Assembly (NCBI GenBank): GCA_016705235.1
Contig: JADIYP010000003.1
Location: 62,001-126,000, forward strand
Length of the DNA: 64,000 bases
Direction: 5' to 3'
Source of the DNA: Candidatus Leptovillus affinis
GTDB lineage: Bacteria > Chloroflexota > Anaerolineae > Promineifilales > Promineifilaceae
Shown: positions 7,908 to 15,855 of the stretch, piece by piece
How the letters are laid out: each line of letters opens with the position of its first letter
Position numbering within the stretch: the first letter of the stretch is position 1
Program-made: the position numbers and the translations under genes
Notes under the pieces: model-generated
Database searches by the model: none
What the model was told of the DNA's origin: nothing
The model's input: the letters and a program-made list of their open reading frames with translations, nothing else

Positions 7908-9443
7908 TTACCCCTTTACAAGTTCCTGTTGTGGACGACGATAGTTTGCCGGCAGCGGCGAACTGCTGACGATTAAATCTTCGGCGATCTTAGATGAAGA
8001 TAGCACACCTGGCAAGCCCGCGCCGGGATGTGTACCTGCGCCCACAAAATAGAGGTTGTCGAAATCTTCGGAACGGTTGTGCGGCCGGAACCAGGCGGAC
8101 TGGGTGAGAACCGGCTGCACGGAGAAAGCGGACCCCATGTAGGAGTTGAGTCGGCCCTGGAAGTGTAGTGGGTCGATGTGGGTTTCGGCGACGATGTTGG
8201 CCTGGAGGTCGGGCAGGTAGTTGTCTTCCAGGAATTGCATGATGGCGTTGCGGTAGGGCACGGCCGTTTGGGTCCAGTCGATATCTGCGCCCAGGTGCGG
8301 AACCGGCGATAGGACGTAGAAGCCTTCGTGTCCGGCGGGGGCGATGCTGGGGTCGGTGAGGGTGGGCATGTGCAAATAGAGCGAGAAATCTTCCGACAAG
8401 ACCTTTTTTTGGAAGATGTCGGCCAGCAGCCCTTTGTAGCGCTCGCTGAGGATGATGTTGTGGTGGGCGAGATTGGTGTCGGTGTACCGTTTTTTAGTGC
8501 CAAAGTAGATGACAAACAGCGACATGCTGTATTTGGTGAGCTTTTTGTAGCGTGTGTCGGAGTTGCGCAGGCCGCGCGCTTTGGCGGGGATCATGTTCAG
8601 GTAGGTCCAGGCCACGTCGGCGTTGGAGATGACGTGATCGGCTTTGTGGATGGTTCCATCGGCCAGACGAATGCCGGTGGCGGTACGGCCGTTTACCAGT
8701 ATCTCCTCTACCTCAGCATTCAGGTGGAACTGGCCGCCCAACTCTTCAATCAGCCTGGCCATTGCCGCCACCAGCGCGCCCGTGCCGCCCTTCGCATAAT
8801 GTATGCCCCATTCCCGTTCCAGGTAATGGATCATGGCGTAGATCGACGACGAATCAAACGGATTGCCGCCAATCAGCAGCGGGTGGAAGGAAAAAACGCG
8901 GCGCAGAAAATCGTTTTCCACGAAGCTGGCGGCGTATTGGTAGACCGATTTATGCGATTGCAGCTTGATGAGGTCCGGGGCGACGCGCAGCATATCGCCG
9001 ATGGTCAGAAATGGTTTGTCGGCCAACTGCACAAAGCCTTTCTCGAAGATGGCTTTGGTAGTAGACATAAAGCGATGGTAGCCGGCCACATCGGCCGGGT
9101 TCCATTTGGCGATTTCGCTGGCGATGAAGTCCGGGTTGTCGTTGTAGTCGAAGGAACGCCCTTCGTGGTTAAAGATGCGGTAGAACGGGTCGAGCTGAAC
9201 AAAGTCGACATAATCTTCGCGGCGGCGGCCGGCCAGCGCAAAAATATCGTCGAACATAAACGGCGCGGTGATAACGGTGGGGCCGCCGTCGAATTTGAAG
9301 CCGTTTTTCTCGAACACGTAGGCGCGGCCGCCGATTTTGTCTAGTTTTTCAAAGATTTCAACGTCATACCCGCGGGCGGCCAATCGCGCCGCCGCGCCTA
9401 ATGCGCCAAAACCACTACCGATGATGATTACTTTTTGTGACAT
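7908..9443 (-). CDS. crtI: Phytoene desaturase-type carotenoid oxidoreductase
   Basis: 511 residues from the ATG at 9443, preceded by AAGGGAG. The N terminus has the FAD Rossmann motif 'IIGSGFGALGAAARLAARGYDVEIFEK' followed by 'KIGGRAYVFEKNGFKFDGGPTVI', and the C terminus has the family signature 'FVGAGTHPGAGLPGVLSSSKIAEDLI'. CrtI enzymes desaturate phytoene towards lycopene at the membrane. It lies 43 bp downstream of the photolyase and pairs functionally with crtB, which starts 3.1 kb away on the other strand. A related desaturase or ketolase (CrtN/CrtO class) is the main alternative; no second copy is present. Confidence 0.88.
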   Translation of the reverse strand: MSQKVIIIGSGFGALGAAARLAARGYDVEIFEKLDKIGGRAYVFEKNGFKFDGGPTVITAPFMFDDIFALAGRRREDYVDFVQLDPFYRIFNHEGRSFDYNDNPDFIASEIAKWNPADVAGYHRFMSTTKAIFEKGFVQLADKPFLTIGDMLRVAPDLIKLQSHKSVYQYAASFVENDFLRRVFSFHPLLIGGNPFDSSSIYAMIHYLEREWGIHYAKGGTGALVAAMARLIEELGGQFHLNAEVEEILVNGRTATGIRLADGTIHKADHVISNADVAWTYLNMIPAKARGLRNSDTRYKKLTKYSMSLFVIYFGTKKRYTDTNLAHHNIILSERYKGLLADIFQKKVLSEDFSLYLHMPTLTDPSIAPAGHEGFYVLSPVPHLGADIDWTQTAVPYRNAIMQFLEDNYLPDLQANIVAETHIDPLHFQGRLNSYMGSAFSVQPVLTQSAWFRPHNRSEDFDNLYFVGAGTHPGAGLPGVLSSSKIAEDLIVSSSPLPANYRRPQQELVKG

Positions 9444-9486
9444 GTTAACTCCCTTATTGAAGATCAAACCCTTGGGGTTTTGAAAA

Positions 9487-10905
9487 TTATACCGATTCAC
9501 GCGCCAGTTTGTAAGCTGCCAGGGTATGTTGGCGCGTGTCTTGACGATTGATGATGGGGGCCGGGTAATCCTGGCTGATGATAACGCCGACTCGTTTTTG
9601 CTCCGACAGAGGCATTTTGGCCGGTTGGTGGATGTAGGTGTTGGACACGGCCGTTAACTCTGGCACCCATCGGCGAATGTAACGGCCGTCTGGATCAAAC
9701 TTTTCGCTTTGGGTAATGGGGTTAAAAATACGGAAATAGGGCGCGGCGTCTGTGCCCGTGCCCGCCGACCACTGCCAGCCGCCGTTGTTGGCCGCCGGAT
9801 CGCCATCGACCAGATGCTGCATAAAGTGCCGCTCGCCCCAGCGCCAGTCGATGAGCAGGTCTTTTACCAGAAATGAGGCGACGATCATGCGGGCGCGGTT
9901 GTGCATCCAGCCGGTGGTTTGCAGTTGGCGCATGGCGGCGTCGATGACGGGGAAGCCGGTACGGCCGTTTTGCCAGGCGGCGAATTGGGTTTTGTCGTTT
10001 TGCCACTGGAGGGCGTCGTAGGCCGGGTTGAAGTTGCCGCGAAGGACACGCGGAAAATGGTACAAAATGTGGATATAAAATTCGCGCCAGATCAGTTCGT
10101 TGAGCCAGGCGGCGCTGCCGGAACGGCCGTCGGCGGTGGCGGTTGCATGGGCGGCCTGCGCGGCGACGGCCGTTTGCCGGGCCGACACCATGCCAAACCG
10201 CAAATAGGGCGAAAGCTGCGACGTGCCATCCAGGTCCATGCGGTTGCGCTGTGCGGCGTAGTCGTAGATGGGGCCATCGTCCGGGCGGCAAAAGCGCTCC
10301 AGCCGCCGCTGCGCTTCGGCTTCGCCGGCGGGGAAGGCGACAGCGGCGGGCAAGGCTGGCGCGGCGGGCAGCGGCAGGCTGGGGATGGCGGCAGGCGTGG
10401 GAATGTGGTCGGGCACAGGCAAAATATCTGATGGGCGGGGGAACGGCCGTGCGCGCCAGACGTTGCTGAACGGAGTAAAAACGGTGTAGGGCTGGCCGTT
10501 GGTTTTGAGAACGGCCGTGGGCGGTTGAATCGTCAGGCCGGGCGTCAGGTGCAGCGGGCACTCGGCGGCGATGGCCTGATCGCGTCGTTGGGCATAGGGC
10601 GAATACTCTTCCTGGGCGTAAACGGCCGTGGCGCCGGTTTCGGCCAGCAGCGCGGCCAATTCCTGTGCCGGGCTGCCCTGGCGCACGACCAAATAGCTTC
10701 CCCGGCGGCGCAGCGCATCATCCAGGCTTCTTAAACCGTGCCAAAGAAAGGCCAACCGTTTTTCACCGGCATAACGGGTGTTCGCCAGCGCCGGGTCGAT
10801 GATAAACAGAGGAATAACCTGATCCGCGTTTTGGATTGCGGCCATCAGGGCATCGTTATCACTCAGGCGCAAGTCGCGCCGAATCCACCAAACAACAGTT
10901 TTCAT
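9487..10905 (-). CDS. phr: DNA photolyase (class I CPD type)
   Basis: 472 residues. An N-terminal alpha/beta antenna domain starts 'VVWWIRRDLRLSDN'. The C-terminal FAD domain has 'WLNELIWREFYIHILYHFP', 'GFPVIDAAMRQLQTTGWMHNRARMIVASFLVKDLLIDWRWGE' and 'DAAPYFRIFNP', all hallmark photolyase segments. It repairs cyclobutane pyrimidine dimers using blue or near-UV light. It lies 68 bp behind the CarH-like regulator on the same strand, matching the light-inducible arrangement known in Thermus. A cryptochrome without repair activity is less likely because the DNA-binding and electron-transfer tryptophan region is intact. Confidence 0.92.
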   Translation of the reverse strand: MKTVVWWIRRDLRLSDNDALMAAIQNADQVIPLFIIDPALANTRYAGEKRLAFLWHGLRSLDDALRRRGSYLVVRQGSPAQELAALLAETGATAVYAQEEYSPYAQRRDQAIAAECPLHLTPGLTIQPPTAVLKTNGQPYTVFTPFSNVWRARPFPRPSDILPVPDHIPTPAAIPSLPLPAAPALPAAVAFPAGEAEAQRRLERFCRPDDGPIYDYAAQRNRMDLDGTSQLSPYLRFGMVSARQTAVAAQAAHATATADGRSGSAAWLNELIWREFYIHILYHFPRVLRGNFNPAYDALQWQNDKTQFAAWQNGRTGFPVIDAAMRQLQTTGWMHNRARMIVASFLVKDLLIDWRWGERHFMQHLVDGDPAANNGGWQWSAGTGTDAAPYFRIFNPITQSEKFDPDGRYIRRWVPELTAVSNTYIHQPAKMPLSEQKRVGVIISQDYPAPIINRQDTRQHTLAAYKLARESV

Positions 10906-10973
10906 AGGTGTTTTGGGTTACTCATTGTGGCTGTGGGGTAGGCAAAAATCTGCTTATCCAGGCTGTGTGATGT

Positions 10974-12329
10974 TTAAGCGCAAGGTGCGAGGCTGTTTTC
11001 AGTGATGCAGTCCAGCCATTCGATAATCGGACCACCTTGTTCTGGCAAAATTTCTTGGGCAGCCTGATGATAGGCGATGAGGTAGCGGTGCAATAACTCG
11101 ATGGGCATATCGTAGTTGAGCAGCAGTGTTTCTGTCCAGGCGACTTCGGAACCGAGAAAAGAGACACTGCCGAGCGTGAGCGCGGCCTTGATGTCGCGGG
11201 CCAGGTGCAAATTGGCGTTGGTGATGTGTTCGTAGCGGAAAGACTCGCGTTTGAGCGATTGCCAAACTCGGGCTTCTATTTCCGCCTGGAATTCGCGGAA
11301 GTGGCGCTGGGCAATCTGGTATTCTGGGCTGATGGGTTTGGGGTTGGGGGGTAACGGCCGTCTGTCCAATATGGTGGTGATGGCTTGCACGGCCGTGTCT
11401 AATTTTTCGCCCAGAAAATGACCCGATATTCTGTTTCTTAAGGCCGGGGTCAGGCTAAAGATGCGCCCGCCAAAAGCCAGGCTGATCCCTTTTTGGCGCA
11501 AAAATTCACCGACCTCATATAAGGAAGCGGCCGTGTGCAACTGCTGCGCTGTCATCACAATCAGATCAGGCTGCGTAGACGTAATGGTGTTCTCCAGGTA
11601 CTCTAGCGGCACGTTGGCCCCCAGGTAAATGGTTTCCCAGCCGCGGTAACGCAAGGTCAAGGTTAAAAACATGGGCGCAAAAATGTGGTGCTCGTCGGCC
11701 GGGCAGGCAACGATGATTTTGCCGGGGCGGTTGGGCGGCGGCGCGGCCGTTACCAGGGTGTTGAGCCGGCGCATGGCCAGCGCCGAGGCAAAATGCTCCT
11801 GCTGCACAGTCGCCTGATTGTGATACCAGAGATCGCCAATGTGTACCAATCCTTTTTGCAATACCTCCAGGCAAACAGTATCAGGCGGGTAAAGGGCAAA
11901 AGCCTGAGTTAATGCGACTTCTGCAGTGGCTTCATCGTAATTTAAGCAGGCATTTACCCATTTTTGCCGGATATCATCCATGGTTGTGATCATGGCGTTG
12001 ACAGGCGTTGGTACTGTGGTACTATTATTTTTTTCAGCTAATTGCTTGGGCTGGTCCAACAGTTTGGCCAGCGGATCTTGCCCGGTTTCTTCCAGGTTTC
12101 GCCACAGCTTCACAGCCCGACTGATGCTCATGCCTTCTTGTTGACGCGAGATTAACCATTTGATGATTGCGATGTCATAGTCAGAATAGAGGCGATGTTT
12201 ACCTTGTGTTCGTTCTGGTTCAGGAAGACCATATCGTCGCTCCCAGGCGCGCAGCGTGTCCGGTTTAATGTCTGTTTCCTGTAAGACGACTTTTAAGTTA
12301 TATGTCGGTATTTTACTCAGGCTTATCAT
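10974..12329 (-). CDS. CarH/LitR-like B12-dependent light-sensing MerR repressor
   Basis: 451 residues, longer than the roughly 290 of Thermus CarH. The N-terminal MerR helix-turn-helix reads 'IKPDTLRAWERRYGLPEPERTQGKHRLYS'. A helical bundle with the photoreceptor motif W-x9-E-H follows (W168, E178, H179), then a B12-binding Rossmann domain with E-H-H at 213-215, where H215 corresponds to the lower cobalt ligand. The usual glycine after that motif is alanine here. An extra C-terminal helical region of about 120 residues follows residue 330. In the family, adenosylcobalamin holds the tetramer on DNA in the dark and light releases it. Likely controls itself, phr and crtB. Confidence 0.85.
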   Translation of the reverse strand: MISLSKIPTYNLKVVLQETDIKPDTLRAWERRYGLPEPERTQGKHRLYSDYDIAIIKWLISRQQEGMSISRAVKLWRNLEETGQDPLAKLLDQPKQLAEKNNSTTVPTPVNAMITTMDDIRQKWVNACLNYDEATAEVALTQAFALYPPDTVCLEVLQKGLVHIGDLWYHNQATVQQEHFASALAMRRLNTLVTAAPPPNRPGKIIVACPADEHHIFAPMFLTLTLRYRGWETIYLGANVPLEYLENTITSTQPDLIVMTAQQLHTAASLYEVGEFLRQKGISLAFGGRIFSLTPALRNRISGHFLGEKLDTAVQAITTILDRRPLPPNPKPISPEYQIAQRHFREFQAEIEARVWQSLKRESFRYEHITNANLHLARDIKAALTLGSVSFLGSEVAWTETLLLNYDMPIELLHRYLIAYHQAAQEILPEQGGPIIEWLDCITENSLAPCA

Positions 12330-12365
12330 TTAATTTTTTCCTTGTACCTTACTTCGGTTATTATG

Positions 12366-12394
12366 AGATTACCATGAAATCTTGATTTTGTCAA
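12366..12394 (-). promoter_or_regulatory. Promoter of the CarH-like operon
   Basis: Read on the minus strand: -35 TTGACA (12394-12389), 17-bp spacer, -10 TAATCT (12371-12366). The predicted start is about 30 bases before the regulator's ATG. Confidence 0.65.
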
Positions 12395-12421
12395 TAATTT
12401 GCACATATTATATATTGACAA
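12388..12421. promoter_or_regulatory. Inverted repeat joining both -35 boxes, candidate operator
   Basis: TTGTCAATA (12388-12396) and TATTGACAA (12413-12421) are perfect 9-bp inverted arms, 16 bp apart, and contain the -35 boxes of the divergent regulator and crtB promoters. One repressor bound here would close both promoters, which is how CarH proteins act. That CarH binds here is inference. Confidence 0.6.
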
Positions 12422-12443
12422 AACCGTTGCAATCTGTTACTAT
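12415..12443 (+). promoter_or_regulatory. Promoter of crtB
   Basis: -35 TTGACA (12415-12420), 17-bp spacer, -10 TACTAT (12438-12443). It leaves an approximately 110-base 5' leader that contains one AAACCCTTGGGGT repeat (12481-12495). Confidence 0.7.
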
Positions 12444-12558
12444 CGTCCTTAATTGATGTGGTAAGCGAGTCCTCTGGCAAAAACCCTTGGGGTTCTGGCG
12501 CACAGCATCAGCTATTCATTATTAATTACGGCTTCAACTTTAGTGAGGAGACAATCTT

Positions 12559-13500
12559 ATGGTCGCACAGACACGGGCTTGGGAAAATCGGTTGTTGACA
12601 TTAGCAGGGGAAGCGTGGCATGTTGGCGCTGTCGCTAACTGCGCTCCGGTTGTTGATGAAGCCCTCCTGAAAGAAGCGTATGCTTACTGCGATGTGGTTA
12701 CTGCTGAACACAGCCGGTCGTTCTATATGGCTTCAGGATTGTTGCCGGAGGAAAAGCGGCGGGCGGTTCGGGCGTTATACGCGTTTTGCCGCATTACAGA
12801 CGATATTGTAGATTGTCCCCAGGGAGATATGCAGGTTGAATTGGAGCAGTGGCGGCAGCAGGCGTTCTCCAATCACCCGCGCAGCGATAATTTGGCGGCG
12901 ATTGCCTGGGCCGACGCCCGGCTGCGTTATCAGATTCCCATGCGCTATGCGGAGCAATTGGTTGAAGGCGTTTCGCGGGATATGCGGCAGGATCGGTATG
13001 AAACGTTTGAAGACCTGGCCACTTACAGCTATGGCGTGGCCTCTACGGTGGGTCTGATGAGTATGCATATCATCGGCTTTTCCGGGGCGGACGCGCTGCC
13101 ATTTGCTATCAAGTTAGGTCTGGCTTTGCAGATGACCAACATCTTGCGTGATGTAGGCGAAGATTGGCGGCGCGGCCGTCTGTATTTGCCGCTAGAAGAA
13201 TTGGCGCATTTTGACCTGACTGAGGCGGATATTGCCGCCGGGGTTGTAGATGATCGGTGGCGCGCTTTTATGCGCTTTCAATTAGACCGCACTCGGCAGC
13301 TTTATGAAGAGGCGTGGCCGGGAATTGGGATGCTGCACAAAGACGGCCGTTTCGCCATCGCCGCCGCAGCCGGCCTATATCGGGCTATTTTGCCAAAAAT
13401 TGAAGCCAATGATTACGATGTATTTAACCAGCGCGCTTTTGTGAGTACGTTGGGCAAACTCCGCCTGCTGCCTGGCTTGTGGCGGCGAAGTCGCCATTAG
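12559..13500 (+). CDS. crtB: Phytoene synthase
   Basis: 313 residues of the squalene/phytoene synthase family. Both aspartate-rich motifs are present: 'DDIVD' at residues 81-85 and 'NILRDVGED' at 194-202, the latter followed by 'WRRGRLYLP'. It condenses two geranylgeranyl diphosphates to phytoene, the entry step to carotenoids. GAGGAG precedes the ATG. It is divergent from the CarH-like regulator and under a strong-looking promoter overlapping the candidate operator. Squalene synthase (HpnD type) is the alternative, disfavoured by the neighbours crtI and CarH. Confidence 0.9.
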   Translation: MVAQTRAWENRLLTLAGEAWHVGAVANCAPVVDEALLKEAYAYCDVVTAEHSRSFYMASGLLPEEKRRAVRALYAFCRITDDIVDCPQGDMQVELEQWRQQAFSNHPRSDNLAAIAWADARLRYQIPMRYAEQLVEGVSRDMRQDRYETFEDLATYSYGVASTVGLMSMHIIGFSGADALPFAIKLGLALQMTNILRDVGEDWRRGRLYLPLEELAHFDLTEADIAAGVVDDRWRAFMRFQLDRTRQLYEEAWPGIGMLHKDGRFAIAAAAGLYRAILPKIEANDYDVFNQRAFVSTLGKLRLLPGLWRRSRH

Positions 13501-13692
13501 AGTTTTCTCTCATCTGTGTTGGCATGGGTAAGTAAACCAACCCTCAAAACGTCTGAGACAATGCAACATGATAATGTCGGCCTCCGCTTATCGGCTGTGG
13601 CTCTGTTTCACAGCGGTTGCCAATAAACTAATAAACCACTGAACCAACGAGCGTTATGCTCAGTACCAAATGCAATTTTTAGGAGAATGATG

Positions 13693-14790
13693 ATGTATAA
13701 ATCAATTAACCCATATGTTCCGACCGTTAAGGGTAACGGCCGTCATCTTCATGCAGCCGGCAATGGCCATCACAACAATAACCGCGACACCATGGCCGTG
13801 ACACCCGTCGCGACGGGTGTCGCGACAGGTGTCGCCCCTCAATCCATCGCCGATACGCGCCGCGTGAAAGAGTTGCAGCAGCGCTATGACCAAAATTTTA
13901 TGGTGACGCCTTCATACAAAGCTACGCTGCCAGACATGCAAAATACCGACCAAAATCGTGGCGCAAACGTCACCATCCAACATGTGGGCATCCACAACTT
14001 CAAAATCCCGATGAAAATCATCACGCGTGAAGGCGACCCGATGCAAATTCACGCCTCCGTCACCGGCACAGTCTCTCTGGACGCCTATAAAAAAGGCATC
14101 AACATGAGCCGGATCATGCGTACCTTTTACGAATACGACGAAAGCGAACTTAATCCCCACACCCTGCAGCAGGTTGTGTACAGCTACCTCAAAAACCTGG
14201 AAAGCTCCAAGGCGCGCATCGCCGTGGCCTTCGATTACCCGCTCAAGCTGCAAAGCTTGCGCAGCGGCATGGTCGGGTACCAATATTACCCCGTCGTTTT
14301 GGAGACAGTGGTCACGCCGGATCGTGGCGTGCGCCAATTTGTCCACCTGGATTTTGTGTATTCCTCGGCGTGCCCGTGCAGTTACGAATTGAGCGTCCAT
14401 GCCAATTTGTTTCGCGGCGTAGCGGCCGTGCCGCACAGCCAGCGCTCCGTCGCCAAAATTTCGGTTGAATACACCGATGACTTTATGATTGAAGACCTGG
14501 TAGACATTGCCCGCGACAAACTGCAAACGGAAACCCAGGTACTTGTGAAGCGGGAAGATGAGCAGGCGTTTGCGGAACTGAACGCCGCAAACCTGAAATT
14601 TGTGGAAGACGCCGTTCGTTTGCTTTATGAAGGGCTGGACAGCGACGAACGCATCCTGGATTTCCGCGTTTTTGCTTCCCACAAAGAATCCTTGCACTCC
14701 CACGACGCCATCAGCGTGATTGTGAAAGGGGTGGAGGACGGTTATGACGCCTACCTGGAGCCATTCACCTATCGCGCCGTTGCGACGTGA
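13693..14790 (+). CDS. folE2: GTP cyclohydrolase IB (FolE2)
   Basis: The third of three consecutive ATGs (13693) has the best spacing to AGGAG. The enzyme domain begins near residue 60; 'SSACPCSYELSVHANLFRG' holds the catalytic cysteine and 'PHSQRS' the conserved zinc-site region. GCYH-IB makes dihydroneopterin triphosphate from GTP for folate or queuosine and works with several metals. The first 50 residues are an unusual Asn/His/Gly-rich leader with a V-A-T-G repeat, encoded by GTCGCGAC/GGTGTCGC repeats around 13808-13838. A perfect terminator follows. Its place next to crtB may be accidental or reflect shared light or stress control. Confidence 0.9.
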   Translation: MYKSINPYVPTVKGNGRHLHAAGNGHHNNNRDTMAVTPVATGVATGVAPQSIADTRRVKELQQRYDQNFMVTPSYKATLPDMQNTDQNRGANVTIQHVGIHNFKIPMKIITREGDPMQIHASVTGTVSLDAYKKGINMSRIMRTFYEYDESELNPHTLQQVVYSYLKNLESSKARIAVAFDYPLKLQSLRSGMVGYQYYPVVLETVVTPDRGVRQFVHLDFVYSSACPCSYELSVHANLFRGVAAVPHSQRSVAKISVEYTDDFMIEDLVDIARDKLQTETQVLVKREDEQAFAELNAANLKFVEDAVRLLYEGLDSDERILDFRVFASHKESLHSHDAISVIVKGVEDGYDAYLEPFTYRAVAT

Positions 14791-14804
14791 TGCGGATACA
14801 ACCA

Positions 14805-14850
14805 CAAACGCCGTGCGTCAGGCAGCCGTCTGACGCACGACGTTTGTTTT
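14805..14850 (+). terminator. Rho-independent terminator after folE2
   Basis: CAAACG-CC-GTGCGTCAG (14805-14821) pairs with CTGACGCAC-GA-CGTTTG (14830-14846), followed by TTTT. Confidence 0.85.
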
Positions 14851-14874
14851 ACCACTCACCTGATTTTGCCCCTG

Positions 14875-15855
14875 ATGCTTATGACAAAATGGATTTTTCG
14901 CTCGGTCGATGCATTCATCGACGAATTGGTCTTGCCTAGCTACACCTGGCCAGGGTATGCGCTTCGTTCGCTCACCTGGAACGATTCAGACCTTGATGTC
15001 GATTTGACGGAGAAGGTCTGCCTGATTACCGGGGCGAATGCCGGTTTGGGGCTGGCCACGGCCGTGCAGCTTGCCGCGCTTGGAGCCACCGTCTACATGG
15101 TCGCCCGCAATGCCGAAAAAGGAACCCTGGCCCGCGACCAAGTGATCGCCCAGACCGGCAACGGCCGTGTCCACCTGGTTGTGTTGGATGTGAGCGATTT
15201 AACGGCCGTTGCCCAATTCGCCGCCCAATTCCAACAGCAGCAACCCCGGCTCGATGTACTCATCCACAATGCCAGCGTGCTGCTGCCCCATCGACAGGTT
15301 TCCGTGGACGGCATCGAACAAACCCTGGCCACCAACCTCATCGGCCCCTTCCTCCTAACCCAACAACTTACGCCCCTGCTGCAAGCCAGCGCTCCGGCGC
15401 GCATCATCTGGGTATCCTCCGGCGGCATGTACACCCAAAAGTTCGACCCCGCCATTTTTCACGCCGATGACGCCAACTACAACGGAACCACCGCCTACGC
15501 CCAAACCAAGCGCGCCCAAATTATTTTGATGGAGATGCTGGCAAAGCAGTTGGCCCCTGATGGTATCACCGTCAACGCCATGCACCCCGGCTGGGTGGAT
15601 ACCCCTGGCGTACAATTTTCTTTGCCCACCTTCCGCAAAATAATGCGGCTCGCTTTGCGCACGCCCAAACAGGGCGCCGATACCATTGTCTGGTTGGCGG
15701 CGGCGCCCCAACTTACGGCCGTTAGCGGCAAGTTCTGGCTCGACCGGCGCGCCCGGCCAACCCACAAATTTTATTTGCGCACCCAAAGTTCAGCCGCCGA
15801 ACGGCAGCAGTTATGGGCCGAATGCGTGCGCCTCAGCCAAAAAATATATGCCTGA
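14875..15855 (+). CDS. Short-chain dehydrogenase/reductase (SDR)
   Basis: About 326 residues. 'CLITGANAGLG' binds NAD(P), 'HNAS' follows, the catalytic Ser lies in 'IIWVSSGGMY', and the Tyr/Lys pair in 'YAQTKRAQ' completes the site. An N-terminal extension of about 45 residues is typical of the DHRS12-like branch. The start is uncertain: TTG 14866, ATG 14875 or ATG 14881, none with a good ribosome-binding site. The gene overlaps the next one by 8 bp. The substrate is unknown; a lipid or carotenoid alcohol or ketone would fit the context. Confidence 0.8.
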   Translation: MLMTKWIFRSVDAFIDELVLPSYTWPGYALRSLTWNDSDLDVDLTEKVCLITGANAGLGLATAVQLAALGATVYMVARNAEKGTLARDQVIAQTGNGRVHLVVLDVSDLTAVAQFAAQFQQQQPRLDVLIHNASVLLPHRQVSVDGIEQTLATNLIGPFLLTQQLTPLLQASAPARIIWVSSGGMYTQKFDPAIFHADDANYNGTTAYAQTKRAQIILMEMLAKQLAPDGITVNAMHPGWVDTPGVQFSLPTFRKIMRLALRTPKQGADTIVWLAAAPQLTAVSGKFWLDRRARPTHKFYLRTQSSAAERQQLWAECVRLSQKIYA

